Shown here: positions 53,587-63,500 of the stretch, in pieces
Position numbering within the stretch: the stretch's first letter is position 1
How the letters are laid out: each line of letters starts with the position of its first letter
From: Gammaproteobacteria bacterium
GTDB lineage: Bacteria; Pseudomonadota; Gammaproteobacteria; Steroidobacterales; Steroidobacteraceae
Assembly (NCBI GenBank): GCA_947455595.1
Contig: CANGOP010000002.1
Span: 167,742-231,741, forward strand
Length of the DNA: 64,000 bases
Direction: 5' to 3'
Made by a program: the position numbers and the translations under genes
Notes under the pieces: model-generated
The model's input: only the letters and a program-made list of their open reading frames with translations
Database searches by the model: none
Told to the model about the DNA's origin: nothing

Positions 53587-54102
53587 TTACTGGTTCATCT
53601 TCACGATGTAATCGACCGTCTCCTTGACGAGATCATCCGGGAGATCCGAGCGGGCACCCTTGGCGGGCATCACGCCGACCTTGCCCTTGTAGCCATTGAT
53701 GGCATGCGAGTACAGCGTTGCCTTGCCCTGTGCGATGCGTGGGCCCCACGCCGCCTTGTCACCCACCTTCGGCGCGCCAGCGATGCCGGCGGCATGACAG
53801 GCGCTGCACACGGCCTTGTAGGTTTCCTCGCCGTTCTTCGGCAGCGCGAGTGCGGCCGGTGCCGCGCCGTCGTCCGACTTGATGGCGATCGCGCTGTTAT
53901 CAGCGCCAGCGACCGCAACCGTCCCGACGGGAGCCGTCCGAGAGGCGACTTGGGCCTGCATGCCCGCGTCCGCGGCGATCTTGGCCTCTTCGAACGGGTT
54001 GCCGATGGAGCGGGCAAACGCGATAAGGCCGATCGTCACAACGACAAGAATGCCGATGACGACGCTGAAAGTATTGAAAAAATGATCGTCCTGTTTGCTC
54101 AC
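53587..54102 (-). CDS. Membrane-anchored cytochrome c5-type protein
   Basis: 171 residues. An N-terminal membrane helix (FSVVIGILVVVTIGLIAFA) anchors a periplasmic linker and a haem domain with CSACH and a C-terminal Met in VGVMPAKG. The two-part layout matches membrane cytochromes of the c5 family that carry electrons to terminal oxidases. Monocistronic, next to two tRNA-Arg genes. Confidence 0.88.
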   Translation of the reverse strand: MSKQDDHFFNTFSVVIGILVVVTIGLIAFARSIGNPFEEAKIAADAGMQAQVASRTAPVGTVAVAGADNSAIAIKSDDGAAPAALALPKNGEETYKAVCSACHAAGIAGAPKVGDKAAWGPRIAQGKATLYSHAINGYKGKVGVMPAKGARSDLPDDLVKETVDYIVKMNQ

Positions 54103-54226
54103 GTTCGGTGTCCCCGGGTCCGAAGATAGATATCAAGTGGCGCGGAGTATAGCGTCCCGCACGCCGGTTCAGAAGGGTCGTTGGACGCCTCCCACGCCCG
54201 CGAGTAGAATCCCGGGCCTCTCGCGT

Positions 54227-54303
<77 letters not shown>

Positions 54304-54376
54304 ATCAGTTTCAAGAGCGTTGTTGGGTTGGTGGTCGAAGACCAGATCGCTGCCAACTCGAATATCGACAATCCGG

Positions 54377-54453
54377 GCGCCCGTAGCTCAGCTGGATAGA
54401 GTACTTGGCTTCGAACCAAGTGGTCGGAGGTTCGAATCCTTCCGGGCGCGCCA
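54377..54453 (+). tRNA. tRNA-Arg (anticodon TCG)
   Basis: 77 bases with the same acceptor stem as the preceding tRNA. Anticodon stem CTTGG/CCAAG with loop CTTCGAA (anticodon TCG), T-loop TTCGAAT, encoded CCA. The body differs from the first mainly in the anticodon and variable arms, so the pair arose by duplication. Confidence 0.95.
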
Positions 54454-54620
54454 TCGATCGGCTAGTGGTGCCTCACGAGGCGATTGTCGGCGCCATGGCC
54501 GGTCTATCAAACAATTGGGACCTCATAAAAGCCAACCCTTGTAATTGGATATCGCTTTGCGGTCTCCACCCTGCCGGTGCGCGTCCACGGGGCGGCAGAA
54601 ACGCATATTTTGGAAGCCCC

Positions 54621-54653
54621 AAAACGAATACGCCCGCACAAGGCGGGCGTATT
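54621..54653 (-). terminator. Intrinsic terminator of dsbA
   Basis: On the minus strand an 11-bp perfect stem AATACGCCCGC/GCGGGCGTATT with loop CTTGT, followed by CGTTTT. It lies 20 bases after the dsbA stop. Confidence 0.85.
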
Positions 54654-54672
54654 GCCAATCATCAACGTTTGC

Positions 54673-55530
54673 TCAGCGCTTGTGTTCTGCTGCCGACAGA
54701 TCGTCGAGCATGGTGATCAGTTGCGGCTCGCCGCCGGCCGTGCCGACGTCCGCCGTGTACTTGCCGTTCACGACGAAGAACGGAACGCCCGTGACCTTGT
54801 AGCGCTTGGTCAGTTCATCCGCGCGCGCCAACTTGCTCTCGACCGAGAACGAGCGGTATGTCTTGTCGAAGTCCGCCGCGCTCACGCCGTGTTCCATCAG
54901 GAACTTCTTCTGCAACTGTTCGGATTCCTTGTCGTCGTTGGTCTTTGACGCGAGGAAGTTGTTCATGACGTGAATTTCACGGAACACCGCCGAGTGGAGC
55001 TGCTCAGACTTGCCGAGTGCCTGGATCGTGTAAAAAAGGCGAGCATGGGCCTTGTGCACGGGGCCCCACATCACCGGCACGCGGACAAACTCCACGTAGG
55101 GAGCCTTGTTCTTGGTGCGCCAGGTTTCCAACGACGGATCCAAGGCGAAGCAATGTGGGCAGCCGTACCAAAATACTTCCACGGCTTCGACCTTGTCGGG
55201 CGAAGACGAGGTGGGCTGCGCGGGCACCAGCGTGGAATAGTTCTTGCCATCCACCCAGCGCGACGGAATAGGTGCCGCCACTGACGGGGTGGTGGCAGCA
55301 ACCGCTGCCGCGATCGGTGAGAATCCTGACGGGATGTCGGCGGACTCGCTCTCTTCAGCCATGCCCGTGTTCTTCTCGACCGCACCGCCACTGGCGTTGT
55401 GCACGGAGATGCGGGCGACGGTCGCGCGATGACTTGTGCTGCCATGTCCGGCGTGACGCAACACGCCAATAGCGGAAAGCACGACCGAAACGACGGCAAT
55501 CGCGATGATGCCAGTCAATAGCTTCTTCAT
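54673..55530 (-). CDS. dsbA: Thiol:disulfide interchange protein DsbA with an extended N-terminus
   Basis: 285 residues from the ATG with GAGGAG upstream. A signal anchor (KLLTGIIAIAVVSVVLSAIG) precedes about 70 residues of low-complexity linker (His, Ser, Ala, Glu), then the DsbA thioredoxin fold: FWYGCPHCFALDP (CPHC active site), helical insertion, and cis-Pro in VTGVPFFVVNGKY. It oxidises exported proteins, relevant to the many secreted Cys proteins here. The linker makes it about 70 residues longer than typical DsbA. Confidence 0.9.
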   Translation of the reverse strand: MKKLLTGIIAIAVVSVVLSAIGVLRHAGHGSTSHRATVARISVHNASGGAVEKNTGMAEESESADIPSGFSPIAAAVAATTPSVAAPIPSRWVDGKNYSTLVPAQPTSSSPDKVEAVEVFWYGCPHCFALDPSLETWRTKNKAPYVEFVRVPVMWGPVHKAHARLFYTIQALGKSEQLHSAVFREIHVMNNFLASKTNDDKESEQLQKKFLMEHGVSAADFDKTYRSFSVESKLARADELTKRYKVTGVPFFVVNGKYTADVGTAGGEPQLITMLDDLSAAEHKR

Positions 55531-55580
55531 GAGTCTCCTCGATCCGGCTAGGCCGGCGGTTAGGCCACAAGCATTCAAAT

Positions 55581-55610
55581 CCCGCTGAGGCGCACGCGCT
55601 CCTCAGCGGG
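55581..55610 (-). terminator. Hairpin between the cytochrome c4 and dsbA genes
   Basis: A perfect 10-bp stem CCCGCTGAGG/CCTCAGCGGG with a 10-base loop lies 9 bases after the cytochrome stop, followed on the minus strand by ATTTG. It is a probable but weak terminator or an attenuator before dsbA. Confidence 0.55.
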
Positions 55611-55619
55611 GAAGTGATT

Positions 55620-56267
55620 TCAGCGCAGACCCTGCAGATAGGCGGTCAGGGCTTTGATGTCATCGTCCGTCAGGCGCTTAGCGACGTCGTACATCAGTTC
55701 TGCGCCGGCAGGGACGCCCTTGCCGGTCTGATAACGGCTCTTCGCGGCGTAGTGCTGCAACTGCGCGGTCACATAGGCCGGCTGCTGAGCACGCACTTGC
55801 GGCCAGCGGGCCGGGCCGTTGCCGCGACCTTCCGGTCCGTGGCAGGCCGCGCAGGCGGGAATGCCACGCGCGGCATCGCCGCCACGGTAGAGTTTTTCGC
55901 CGGCTTTCCACGCGTCGCCGCTGGTCTCTAATCCGACCAAGACCTGCTTGGAGAAATGTGCAGCGAGATCCGCCATATCCTGCTCCGACAGCGCAGCGGC
56001 CATCGGATTCATGAGCGGGGCAATGCGCATGCCCGACTTCAGCGCGGTGAGCTGTTCCACGATGTATTCGCGGTGCTGACCGGCGAGGTTGGGCCACTCG
56101 GGATTGACGCTATTGCCGGTGGCGCCGTGGCAGGCGGCACAGACGGCCGCTTTGGCGGCGCCGGCGTCCGCGTTGCCGACGAGGGCGTCTGCAGCGAGGG
56201 TGGTCGTGGGTAGACCGAGGGTGATCAGTGCGGTGGCTAGAACGGCCGTGACAAGTCGACTCTTCAT
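55620..56267 (-). CDS. Dihaem cytochrome c4
   Basis: 215 residues. The signal peptide ends near LAADAL. Two c-type domains in tandem each have CAACHG (AVCAACHGATG and PACAACHGPEG). PLMNPMA and the M in AELMYDVAK are likely axial Met ligands. Cytochrome c4 carries electrons from bc1 to terminal oxidases in the periplasm. Confidence 0.92.
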   Translation of the reverse strand: MKSRLVTAVLATALITLGLPTTTLAADALVGNADAGAAKAAVCAACHGATGNSVNPEWPNLAGQHREYIVEQLTALKSGMRIAPLMNPMAAALSEQDMADLAAHFSKQVLVGLETSGDAWKAGEKLYRGGDAARGIPACAACHGPEGRGNGPARWPQVRAQQPAYVTAQLQHYAAKSRYQTGKGVPAGAELMYDVAKRLTDDDIKALTAYLQGLR

Positions 56268-56344
56268 AGATCTGATGGCTCCGGTTGGGCAGTCGCTCGG
56301 CCCTGTTAGACTCCCGGACCCAAGCGAACGGTGGATTCTACACG

Positions 56345-56962
56345 ATGTCGGCTTTTCCCCATGCACACTACCTGAAGGGCGCTCACGAACCGAACCAGTT
56401 CTACCCGGACACCGGGGCGGAGGTCTGTTTCGGTGGCCGCTCCAATGCCGGTAAGTCGAGCGCCATCAACGCGATCACCCAGCGCGCAGGCTTGGCCCGT
56501 ACCTCGAAGACCCCCGGGGCCACCCAGCTCGTGAACTTTTTCGAGCTAGAGCCGGGTCGCCGACTGGTCGACCTCCCGGGCTATGGCTTCGCCAAAGTGC
56601 CAAGACCCCTTCAAGACCATTGGAAGAAGCTCCTCGAAGCCTATTTCCGCGACCGGTCCTCGCTTAAGGCCTTGTTTTTAATCGTCGATGTGCGCCGTGG
56701 CTTGGGGGAGCAGGACCTGCAGATGGTGCAGTTCGCGCTGTCTTGCGGACGCGCGGTCCATATTCTGCTGACCAAGGCGGACAAATTGACCCGCAATCAG
56801 GGGGCGTCGGCCCTCGCCGCGGTGCGCCGGCAACTGGGGACGACGGCGACGGCTCAATTGCTGTCGGCCACCGCCAAGACGGGGGTGGATGAAGCGCGCA
56901 AGTCGCTGAGGGCCTTCCTGAGAGAAAAAACCCCGGCGGGGGACATGCCGCCGCCGGGCTAG
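56345..56962 (+). CDS. engB: Ribosome-biogenesis GTPase EngB (YsxC/YihA)
   Basis: 205 residues. GTP-binding motifs: GGRSNAGKSSAINAI (P-loop), TPGATQLVNFF (G2), VDLPGYGFA (G3), LTKADKL (G4), and LLSATAKTGVDE (G5). Acts in large ribosomal subunit assembly. The 3' end contains the polA terminator on the opposite strand. Confidence 0.96.
   Translation: MSAFPHAHYLKGAHEPNQFYPDTGAEVCFGGRSNAGKSSAINAITQRAGLARTSKTPGATQLVNFFELEPGRRLVDLPGYGFAKVPRPLQDHWKKLLEAYFRDRSSLKALFLIVDVRRGLGEQDLQMVQFALSCGRAVHILLTKADKLTRNQGASALAAVRRQLGTTATAQLLSATAKTGVDEARKSLRAFLREKTPAGDMPPPG
56925..56958 (-). terminator. Probable polA terminator inside the 3' end of engB
   Basis: On the minus strand CCCGGCGG, an 11-base loop, CCGCCGGG, then G and six Ts. 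It lies about 150 bases downstream of the polA stop and overlaps the last codons of engB. The 56963-57104 gap also has a GTCCGAC/GTCGGAC stem but no gene. Confidence 0.7.
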
Positions 56963-57104
56963 ATCATCGGTCCGACAGGGGATGGGTCGGACGAACCTGC
57001 CAAGGGAGTTGAGCAGAGCACATCTTGCGATACGCAATGATTGAGACGGCCCTGCGCCCCGAAAGTTCCCGCCGCTGCATCAAGAATTGTCCGACGGGGC
57101 AACG

Positions 57105-59861
57105 TCAGTGGGCCTCATCCCAATTTCGTCCGGTCCCGATCCCGACTTCGAGCGGAACCCGTAGCGCCGCGGCACCTGCCATGAGCGCACGGACTTGGTC
57201 ACGGACAGTGCCCACGGCACTCTCCTGCACTTCTAGGACCAATTCGTCATGCACCTGCATGACCAGAGTCGCCGGTGCCGCGGTTTCTCGAATCCACCCG
57301 TCAACGGCGAGCATCGCTCGCTTGATGATGTCGGCGGCGGTGCCTTGCATCGGCGCGTTGATGGCGGCGCGCTCGGCATATTGCTGCTGCTGTTTGTTGC
57401 GTGAACGGATATCCGGCAAATAGAGGCGTCGACCCTCGACGGTTTCCACGAAACCCTGTTCGCGCGCACGGGCGCGCGTCTCATCCATATAGCGACGCAC
57501 GCCGGGGTAGCGTTCGAAATATCGATCGATATACGCCTGTGCTTCGCCGCGACCCACATCGAGTCGAGCGGCCAAGCCAAACGCCGACATGCCATACATC
57601 AGGCCGAAATTGATCGCTTTCGCTGCGCGTCGTTGATCGCCAGTCACCGCCGCCGGGTCGACCCCGAACATTTCCGCGGCGGTCGCTTCGTGAACGTCAC
57701 GGCCTTCCGCAAAGGCACGCAGCAAACCCTCGTCTCCAGATAAGTGCGCCATGATGCGCAACTCGATCTGCGAATAGTCCGCTGCCATGATCAAGTGATC
57801 GGTTGGCGCGATAAAGGCCTGACGAATGCGCCGACCTTCCGGTGTGCGGATCGGAATGTTTTGTAAGTTCGGATCCGATGAAGACAAGCGACCCGTCGCG
57901 GCAACGGCTTGGTGATAGGACGTATGAATACGGCCGGTTTTTGGATGGACCTGTGCCGCCAGTGCTTCGGTGTAAGTGCCGCGAAGCTTGGCCAGTCCGC
58001 GGTACTCCAAAATCAATTTCGGCAACGGCTGAGTCGCCGCTAACTCTTCCAGTACGTCTTCCGCTGTCGAGGGCTGCCCCGTCGGCGTACGACGAATCAC
58101 TGGAATGGCGAGTTTTTCAAACAGGATCTGCTGCAACTGCTTCGGCGAGTCTAGATTGAATGGGCTACCGGCGAGCGCGTGCGCCTCACGCTCGAGTTGA
58201 ATGAGACGCGCCCCGAACTCATTCCCTAAGGAGCGCAAGAAGCTCGGATCGACCAAGACACCGGTGCGCTCCATGCGCGCCAGTACGCCGGCGACCGGTT
58301 GCTCAAGCGTTTCATAGAGCGCGAGGAGCTTCGGCTCTGCTTGAAGTTGCGGGTGAAGTACTTCATGCAGGCGCAAAGTCACGTCTGCATCTTCAGCGGC
58401 ATAGGGACCAGCGGTCTCTATGGGAACCTGATCAAAACTGATCTGCTTCGCACCTTTGCCGGCCACGGCTTCGTATTTGATGGTCTCAACACCCAGATAG
58501 TGCTGCGCGAGCGAATCCATGTCGTGCCGCGTGGCGACCGAATTGAGCACATACGATTCGAGCATCGTGTCATAGCGGGCGCCGGCCAGTGCGATGCCGG
58601 CATTCGCGAGAATGTGCGTATCGAACTTGCCGTGCTGACAGACCTTCACTCGAGAGGCGTCTTCCAATAGCGGCTTGAGTTTCGCCAGAACGGTCGTGCG
58701 ATCCAGTTGGTCGGGCGCGCCAGGATAGCAGTGGGCCAACGGGACGTAGGCGGCCATGCCGGGTGACGTTGCGAAGGAGACGCCCACGATTTCCGCCGTG
58801 ATGTAGTCGAGCGACGTCGTTTCGGTGTCAAACGCGAAATGCGATGCCGCGGTGAGGCGCTCGAGCCAGACCGCCAGGGCTGTTTCCTCAACAATTGTGT
58901 CGTATTGCCGTGGTGCCGCCAGAATGGCAGCACGCGCCGGATCCTCTGCCGCCAGGGATGGCGAGGGAGCGTGAGGCGTTCCCCCCGTGGTCTCCGGTTC
59001 TGGTCCTTCGCCACCGAGTTCGCGCAGCAGGCCGCGAAATTCGAGGTCACGATATAGCGCGGTGAGTGTGCTGACATCGGGCGCGCGCAATTGCAGCTCC
59101 GCCAGCGTTAAGGGCAGGACAACATCACACTGAATGGTGGCGAGGCGCCGCGAAAGATCGAGCTGGGACAGGTTTTCTCGCAAACTCTCGCCGACCTTCC
59201 CTTCGATTTCATCGGCATGGGCAACGATGGCATCGACGGAGCGAAATTTGGCGAGCCATTTCACGGCTGTTTTCGGCCCGACTTTGGGAACGCCGGGGAT
59301 GTTGTCGGAGCTGTCGCCGATGAGCGCGAGATAGTCGACGATCTGCTCGGGGTCGACCTCAAATTTGGCTCTAACGCCCTGGGTGTCCAAGGCGATGCCG
59401 GTCATCGTGTTGACGAGGCTAATGTGTTCATTGACCAGCTGGGCCATATCCTTATCGCCGGTCGAGATAACCACGCGCATGCCGGCCCTTTCCGCTTGCC
59501 GCGCGAGTGTGCCGATCACATCATCGGCTTCGACCCCCTCAATGCGCAGCAGTGGCAGACCGAGGCCCTCAACCGCTTGCAGCACCGGTGCAATTTGCGA
59601 GCGCAGATCATCCGGCATGGGTGGCCGATGCGCCTTGTAGGCCTCAAAGAGGTCATCTCGGAACGTGCGCCCGGGCGCATCGAAGACCACGGCGATGTGG
59701 GTCGGCCGAGTATCCCGCAGAAATTTTTGCAGCATGTTCACGACGCCGAAAACGGCATTCGTGGGCTGTCCGCGTGAATTCGAAAAAGGTGGCAGCGCGT
59801 GAAATGCGCGATAGAGGTAGGAAGACCCGTCAACGAGATAGAGGCATTCAGTTTCGTTCAT
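57105..59861 (-). CDS. polA: DNA polymerase I
   Basis: 918 residues from the ATG that overlaps the lptM stop (ATGA). The 5'-3' exonuclease domain opens with LVDGSSYLYRAFHALPPF; the 3'-5' exonuclease domain has FAFDTETTSLDYI; the polymerase domain has AADYSQIELR, RRAAKAINFGLMYG (finger O-helix) and the palm motif QVHDELVLEV. Complete length for the family. Confidence 0.98.
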   Translation of the reverse strand: MNETECLYLVDGSSYLYRAFHALPPFSNSRGQPTNAVFGVVNMLQKFLRDTRPTHIAVVFDAPGRTFRDDLFEAYKAHRPPMPDDLRSQIAPVLQAVEGLGLPLLRIEGVEADDVIGTLARQAERAGMRVVISTGDKDMAQLVNEHISLVNTMTGIALDTQGVRAKFEVDPEQIVDYLALIGDSSDNIPGVPKVGPKTAVKWLAKFRSVDAIVAHADEIEGKVGESLRENLSQLDLSRRLATIQCDVVLPLTLAELQLRAPDVSTLTALYRDLEFRGLLRELGGEGPEPETTGGTPHAPSPSLAAEDPARAAILAAPRQYDTIVEETALAVWLERLTAASHFAFDTETTSLDYITAEIVGVSFATSPGMAAYVPLAHCYPGAPDQLDRTTVLAKLKPLLEDASRVKVCQHGKFDTHILANAGIALAGARYDTMLESYVLNSVATRHDMDSLAQHYLGVETIKYEAVAGKGAKQISFDQVPIETAGPYAAEDADVTLRLHEVLHPQLQAEPKLLALYETLEQPVAGVLARMERTGVLVDPSFLRSLGNEFGARLIQLEREAHALAGSPFNLDSPKQLQQILFEKLAIPVIRRTPTGQPSTAEDVLEELAATQPLPKLILEYRGLAKLRGTYTEALAAQVHPKTGRIHTSYHQAVAATGRLSSSDPNLQNIPIRTPEGRRIRQAFIAPTDHLIMAADYSQIELRIMAHLSGDEGLLRAFAEGRDVHEATAAEMFGVDPAAVTGDQRRAAKAINFGLMYGMSAFGLAARLDVGRGEAQAYIDRYFERYPGVRRYMDETRARAREQGFVETVEGRRLYLPDIRSRNKQQQQYAERAAINAPMQGTAADIIKRAMLAVDGWIRETAAPATLVMQVHDELVLEVQESAVGTVRDQVRALMAGAAALRVPLEVGIGTGRNWDEAH

Positions 59862-60001
59862 GGCGAGATCGTTTCCGACGGCAGGCGCTTGCTGATGACG
59901 GTCGCAGATGACAGCTCCGGCCGGACGAGCGCCCCTTTTTGGCCACAGGCAGCCGCGACTGCACAGAGCGCCAGGAGTGCCAGTAACGTGCGCGAATTCA
60001 T
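59858..60001 (-). CDS. lptM: LptM (YifL)-like small lipoprotein
   Basis: 47 residues. The signal ends in a lipobox VAAACGQKG (Cys19), followed by ALVRPE. The CGQKGxL start of the mature part is the hallmark of LptM, the small lipoprotein that helps LptD mature. A Shine-Dalgarno GGAG is upstream. The start overlaps the thioesterase stop and the stop overlaps the polA start, both as ATGA, so all three are translationally coupled. In many gammaproteobacteria lptM sits beside lysA or dapF; here it precedes polA. Confidence 0.8.
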   Translation of the reverse strand: MNSRTLLALLALCAVAAACGQKGALVRPELSSATVISKRLPSETISP

Positions 60002-60432
60002 AGGGGGCTCCGGCGCTCAAGGATGACGTTGGTTAACCGTGACGTGGCGACGAGCGCGCCAGACTCGTCTCGAATATCGATCTGCCACACCTGACTGCGG
60101 CCGCCGAGGCGCAGTGGGCGAGCGGTTGCCGTCACCTCGCCCGAGCGTGCCGAGCGCAAATGGCTGATGTTGAGCTCTTGCCCGACCACGAACTGGCGCT
60201 CGCCGTCGATGCAGTGAGCGCCGGCCATGCCGGCCGTGATTTCGGCTAAAGCCGCTGAGGCCCCGCCACTCAGTAGGCCGTCTGGCTGGCGTGTGACTTC
60301 CGTGACTGGCATTGCGGTCGTGAAAGAGTTGTCGTCACAGGCGACAGCTTTGATCCCCAAATGTGCGGCGTGTCCGACGATCAGGGTGCGGTTGACCTCA
60401 GGCAGGTCAGGGGTACGGGTCCAGATGCTCAT
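59998..60432 (-). CDS. Hotdog-fold thioesterase (PaaI-like)
   Basis: 144 residues from the ATG at 60432. Hotdog pattern: HLGIKAVACDDNSFTTAMP, LLSGGASAALAEITAGMAG (central helix), FVVGQELNISHLRSARSGEV, and VWQIDIRDESGALVATSRL. Acyl-CoA thioesterases of the PaaI/MenI/EntH type have this form. Substrate unknown. First gene of the thioesterase-lptM-polA group. Confidence 0.85.
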   Translation of the reverse strand: MSIWTRTPDLPEVNRTLIVGHAAHLGIKAVACDDNSFTTAMPVTEVTRQPDGLLSGGASAALAEITAGMAGAHCIDGERQFVVGQELNISHLRSARSGEVTATARPLRLGGRSQVWQIDIRDESGALVATSRLTNVILERRSPL

Positions 60433-60542
60433 GGTCGCGAGGCTACCCACCGGCAACGGGCGCGTCCATGCCTATATCGAGGGACCTGTGCTGCGCGGTA
60501 GTCTAGACCTCTCAATGCCCCCGCCGAGTTTTCGGAGCGCAC

Positions 60543-63500
60543 ATGCAGGTCCCTGTTCGACTTGAGGATCGGTACGAACTGAACTGTCGCCGGGTGTTGC
60601 TCAATGGCACGCAGGCGCTGGTGCGGCTACTGCTGTTACAGAAAGCCCGCGACGCTGCGGCGGGGCTGCGGACGGCCGGTTATGTCAGCGGCTACCGGGG
60701 GTCGCCGCTTGGTGGATTAGATCAGCAACTCCTCGGCGCGCAGTCCCAACTGAATGCTGCCGGCGTGCACTTTCAGCCGGGCGTGAACGAGGATCTGGCG
60801 GCCACCGCGATCTGGGGGACGCAGCAGGTGGGTTTGCTGCCCGGGGCTCGGGTCGAGGGTGTCTACGCACTCTGGTACGGCAAGGGGCCGGGCGTTGATC
60901 GTTCCGGTGACCCCATCAAACACGGTAATCGGGCCGGTTCTTCGGCCCATGGCGGCGTGTTGGTGGTCTTCGGTGACGATCACGCTGGCAAGAGTTCAAC
61001 GATTTCCCACCAGAGCGATCCGGTGATCGCGGCTCATGGCCTGCCTGTGCTGTATCCGGCGACCGTGCAAGAGATTCTGGATCTGGGCATTCATGGCTGG
61101 GCGCTATCGCGGTACGCGGGCGTCTGGGTGGGTTTCAAGACCGTCAACGAGACCATTGAAGCCACCGCCACCGTGGATGGTGCTGTCGATCGCGTGTCCG
61201 TCACGCTGCCCCATCAGCCTGAACCGCCGGGTGGTGTGCATATCCGCATTGGGTTCGACCCGATCGGGGATGATGTTCGCCTCCAGCGCTCGAAATGGCC
61301 ACGCGTGCTGGCCTACGCGCGGGCCAACCGGTTGGATCGCATCACGCACGGAATCGACGCGCCGGTGCGGGGCCTCGGCCTGATCACGGCGGGCAAGACG
61401 TGGCTGGATGTCGTGGCGGCATTGCAAATGTTGGGCCTCGGCGATGAGGTCGCGATGGCTCGTAGTAGCGTCAGCGTTTACAAGCTCGCCTTGATCAGTC
61501 CGATCGAGCCGGAAGGGCTGTACGAGTTTGCCCGTGGGCGTCGCGAAGTCTTGGTGATCGAGGAAAAAGCCCCCTTTGTGGAGACCCAGACGGCGCGCCT
61601 GTTGTACGGGCTTGCGGCAGAAGAGCGTCCGGCGCTGTCGGGTAAAGTGGCGTCCGATGGCACACCGTTAATGCCCTCGGATGTGCCGCTCGACCCGCTC
61701 TCCATCGCGCTGATCATCGGCCAACGCTTGATCGCGGTAGGGTTGGGCGATGAGGCGTTATCCGCAAGACTGAAGGTGCTCGAGGCGGAACTCGCGGAGG
61801 TCGAGGCGCGTCACGCGGTCGGCCGGTCGCGGACCCCGTACTTCTGCTCCGGATGTCCTCATAACACCTCCACCCAACTGCCCGAGGGCAGCCTCGCGTT
61901 CGGGGGCATCGGCTGTCACACGATGGCCTTGTTCATGAATCGACAGACCTTACCGCCGACCCAGATGGGCGGTGAGGGGGCGAACTGGATCGGCATAGCC
62001 CCGTTCACGGACATGCCCCATGCATTCCAGAACATTGGCGATGGTACGTATTTCCATAGCGGCCTCTTGGCCATTCGGGCTGCGGTCACGAGTGGGGTGA
62101 ATCTGACGTACAAGTTGCTCTACAACGACGCGGTTGCCATGACGGGTGGGCAGGCGGTCGAGGGTGGGCTCACGGTCGCCGAGATCACGCACCAACTGCG
62201 CGCAGAGCGCGTGCAGCGCATCGCGGTGGTCAGTGATGACATTGAAAAATATGGCGACTCCCCGGGGTTTGCGGTCGGCACGACGGTGCATCATCGGCAG
62301 GATCTCGACGCGGTGCAGCGCCAGTTGCGCGCCGTGCCGGGTGTCTCTGCGCTGATCTATGACCAGGTGTGCGCCGCTGAAAAGCGCCGTCGTCGTAAGC
62401 GTGGCAAATTCCCCGATCCCGATCGCCGTGTGGTGATCAACACCTTGGTTTGCGAAGGCTGTGGTGACTGCTCGAAACAGGCCAACTGCGTGTCCATCGA
62501 GCCGATCGAGACACCGTTCGGCCGCAAGCGCCGTATCGAGCAGGCCAGCTGTAACAAGGACTACTCGTGTGCCGAGGGCCTGTGCCCCTCTTTTGTGTCG
62601 CTTTCCGGGGTTCGTCCGGCGCGACGAAAGATTCAGATTGATCCCGGCGAACGATCGTCTTTGCCGTTGCCCCCGTCGGCTCACGCAGGGGCACATGCCA
62701 TCCTCTTAACGGGTGTGGGCGGTACCGGCGTGGTCACCATCGGCGCGCTATTGGCGATGGCGGCTCACATCGACGGGTTGGAAGCGCATGTCTACGACAT
62801 GACCGGGTTAGCCCAGAAAGGCGGTGCGGTGTATGGGCACATCAAGATCGGACCGAGCGGCCACGGTCCGGTCACCCCACGCGTGGGTGCTCTAGAGGCG
62901 ACCTTGGTGTTGGGTTGCGATTTGATCGTCTCAGCCTCGACCGAGGCGCTACGCGCCATTCACCGAGGAAAAACTCGAGTGGCGCTCAATTCGCACCTGC
63001 TGCCTACAGCCCACTTTCAGCTCAATCCTGACTTTGATTTCCAGGCAGATGCGCATCGGGCTTCGCTTGACGCCGCCGCGGGCGCCGAGGCGGTGCGGGC
63101 GGTCGATGCAACAGAAGCCAGTCGTGTGCTGCTCGGTGACACGATCGGTGCGAATACGCTGCTGCTGGGATTTGCGCTGCAAATGGGCTGGTTGCCAGTT
63201 TCGCCGCTCGCGTTGGAAACGGCGATTCGATTGAATGGGGCGGCTGTGGAATTGAACCTGAAAGCCCTGGCGTTCGGCCGACTGGCAGCCGCAGATCCGG
63301 AGGCTTTCGGCCTGTTATTGGCACAGCATCAACAGCCGCCGTCGGTGGACCGCGCCGACGCCACGGTTCGAGCTGCCTTCTTGAGGGATTACCAAAACGC
63401 CGATTACGCCCGTCGATATCAGGACTGGGTGATGCGGGTCCGCGCAGCGGAAGTCGCGGTCAATCCGCAGTCCGATGCTCTGACACGCGCCTTTGAGTCG

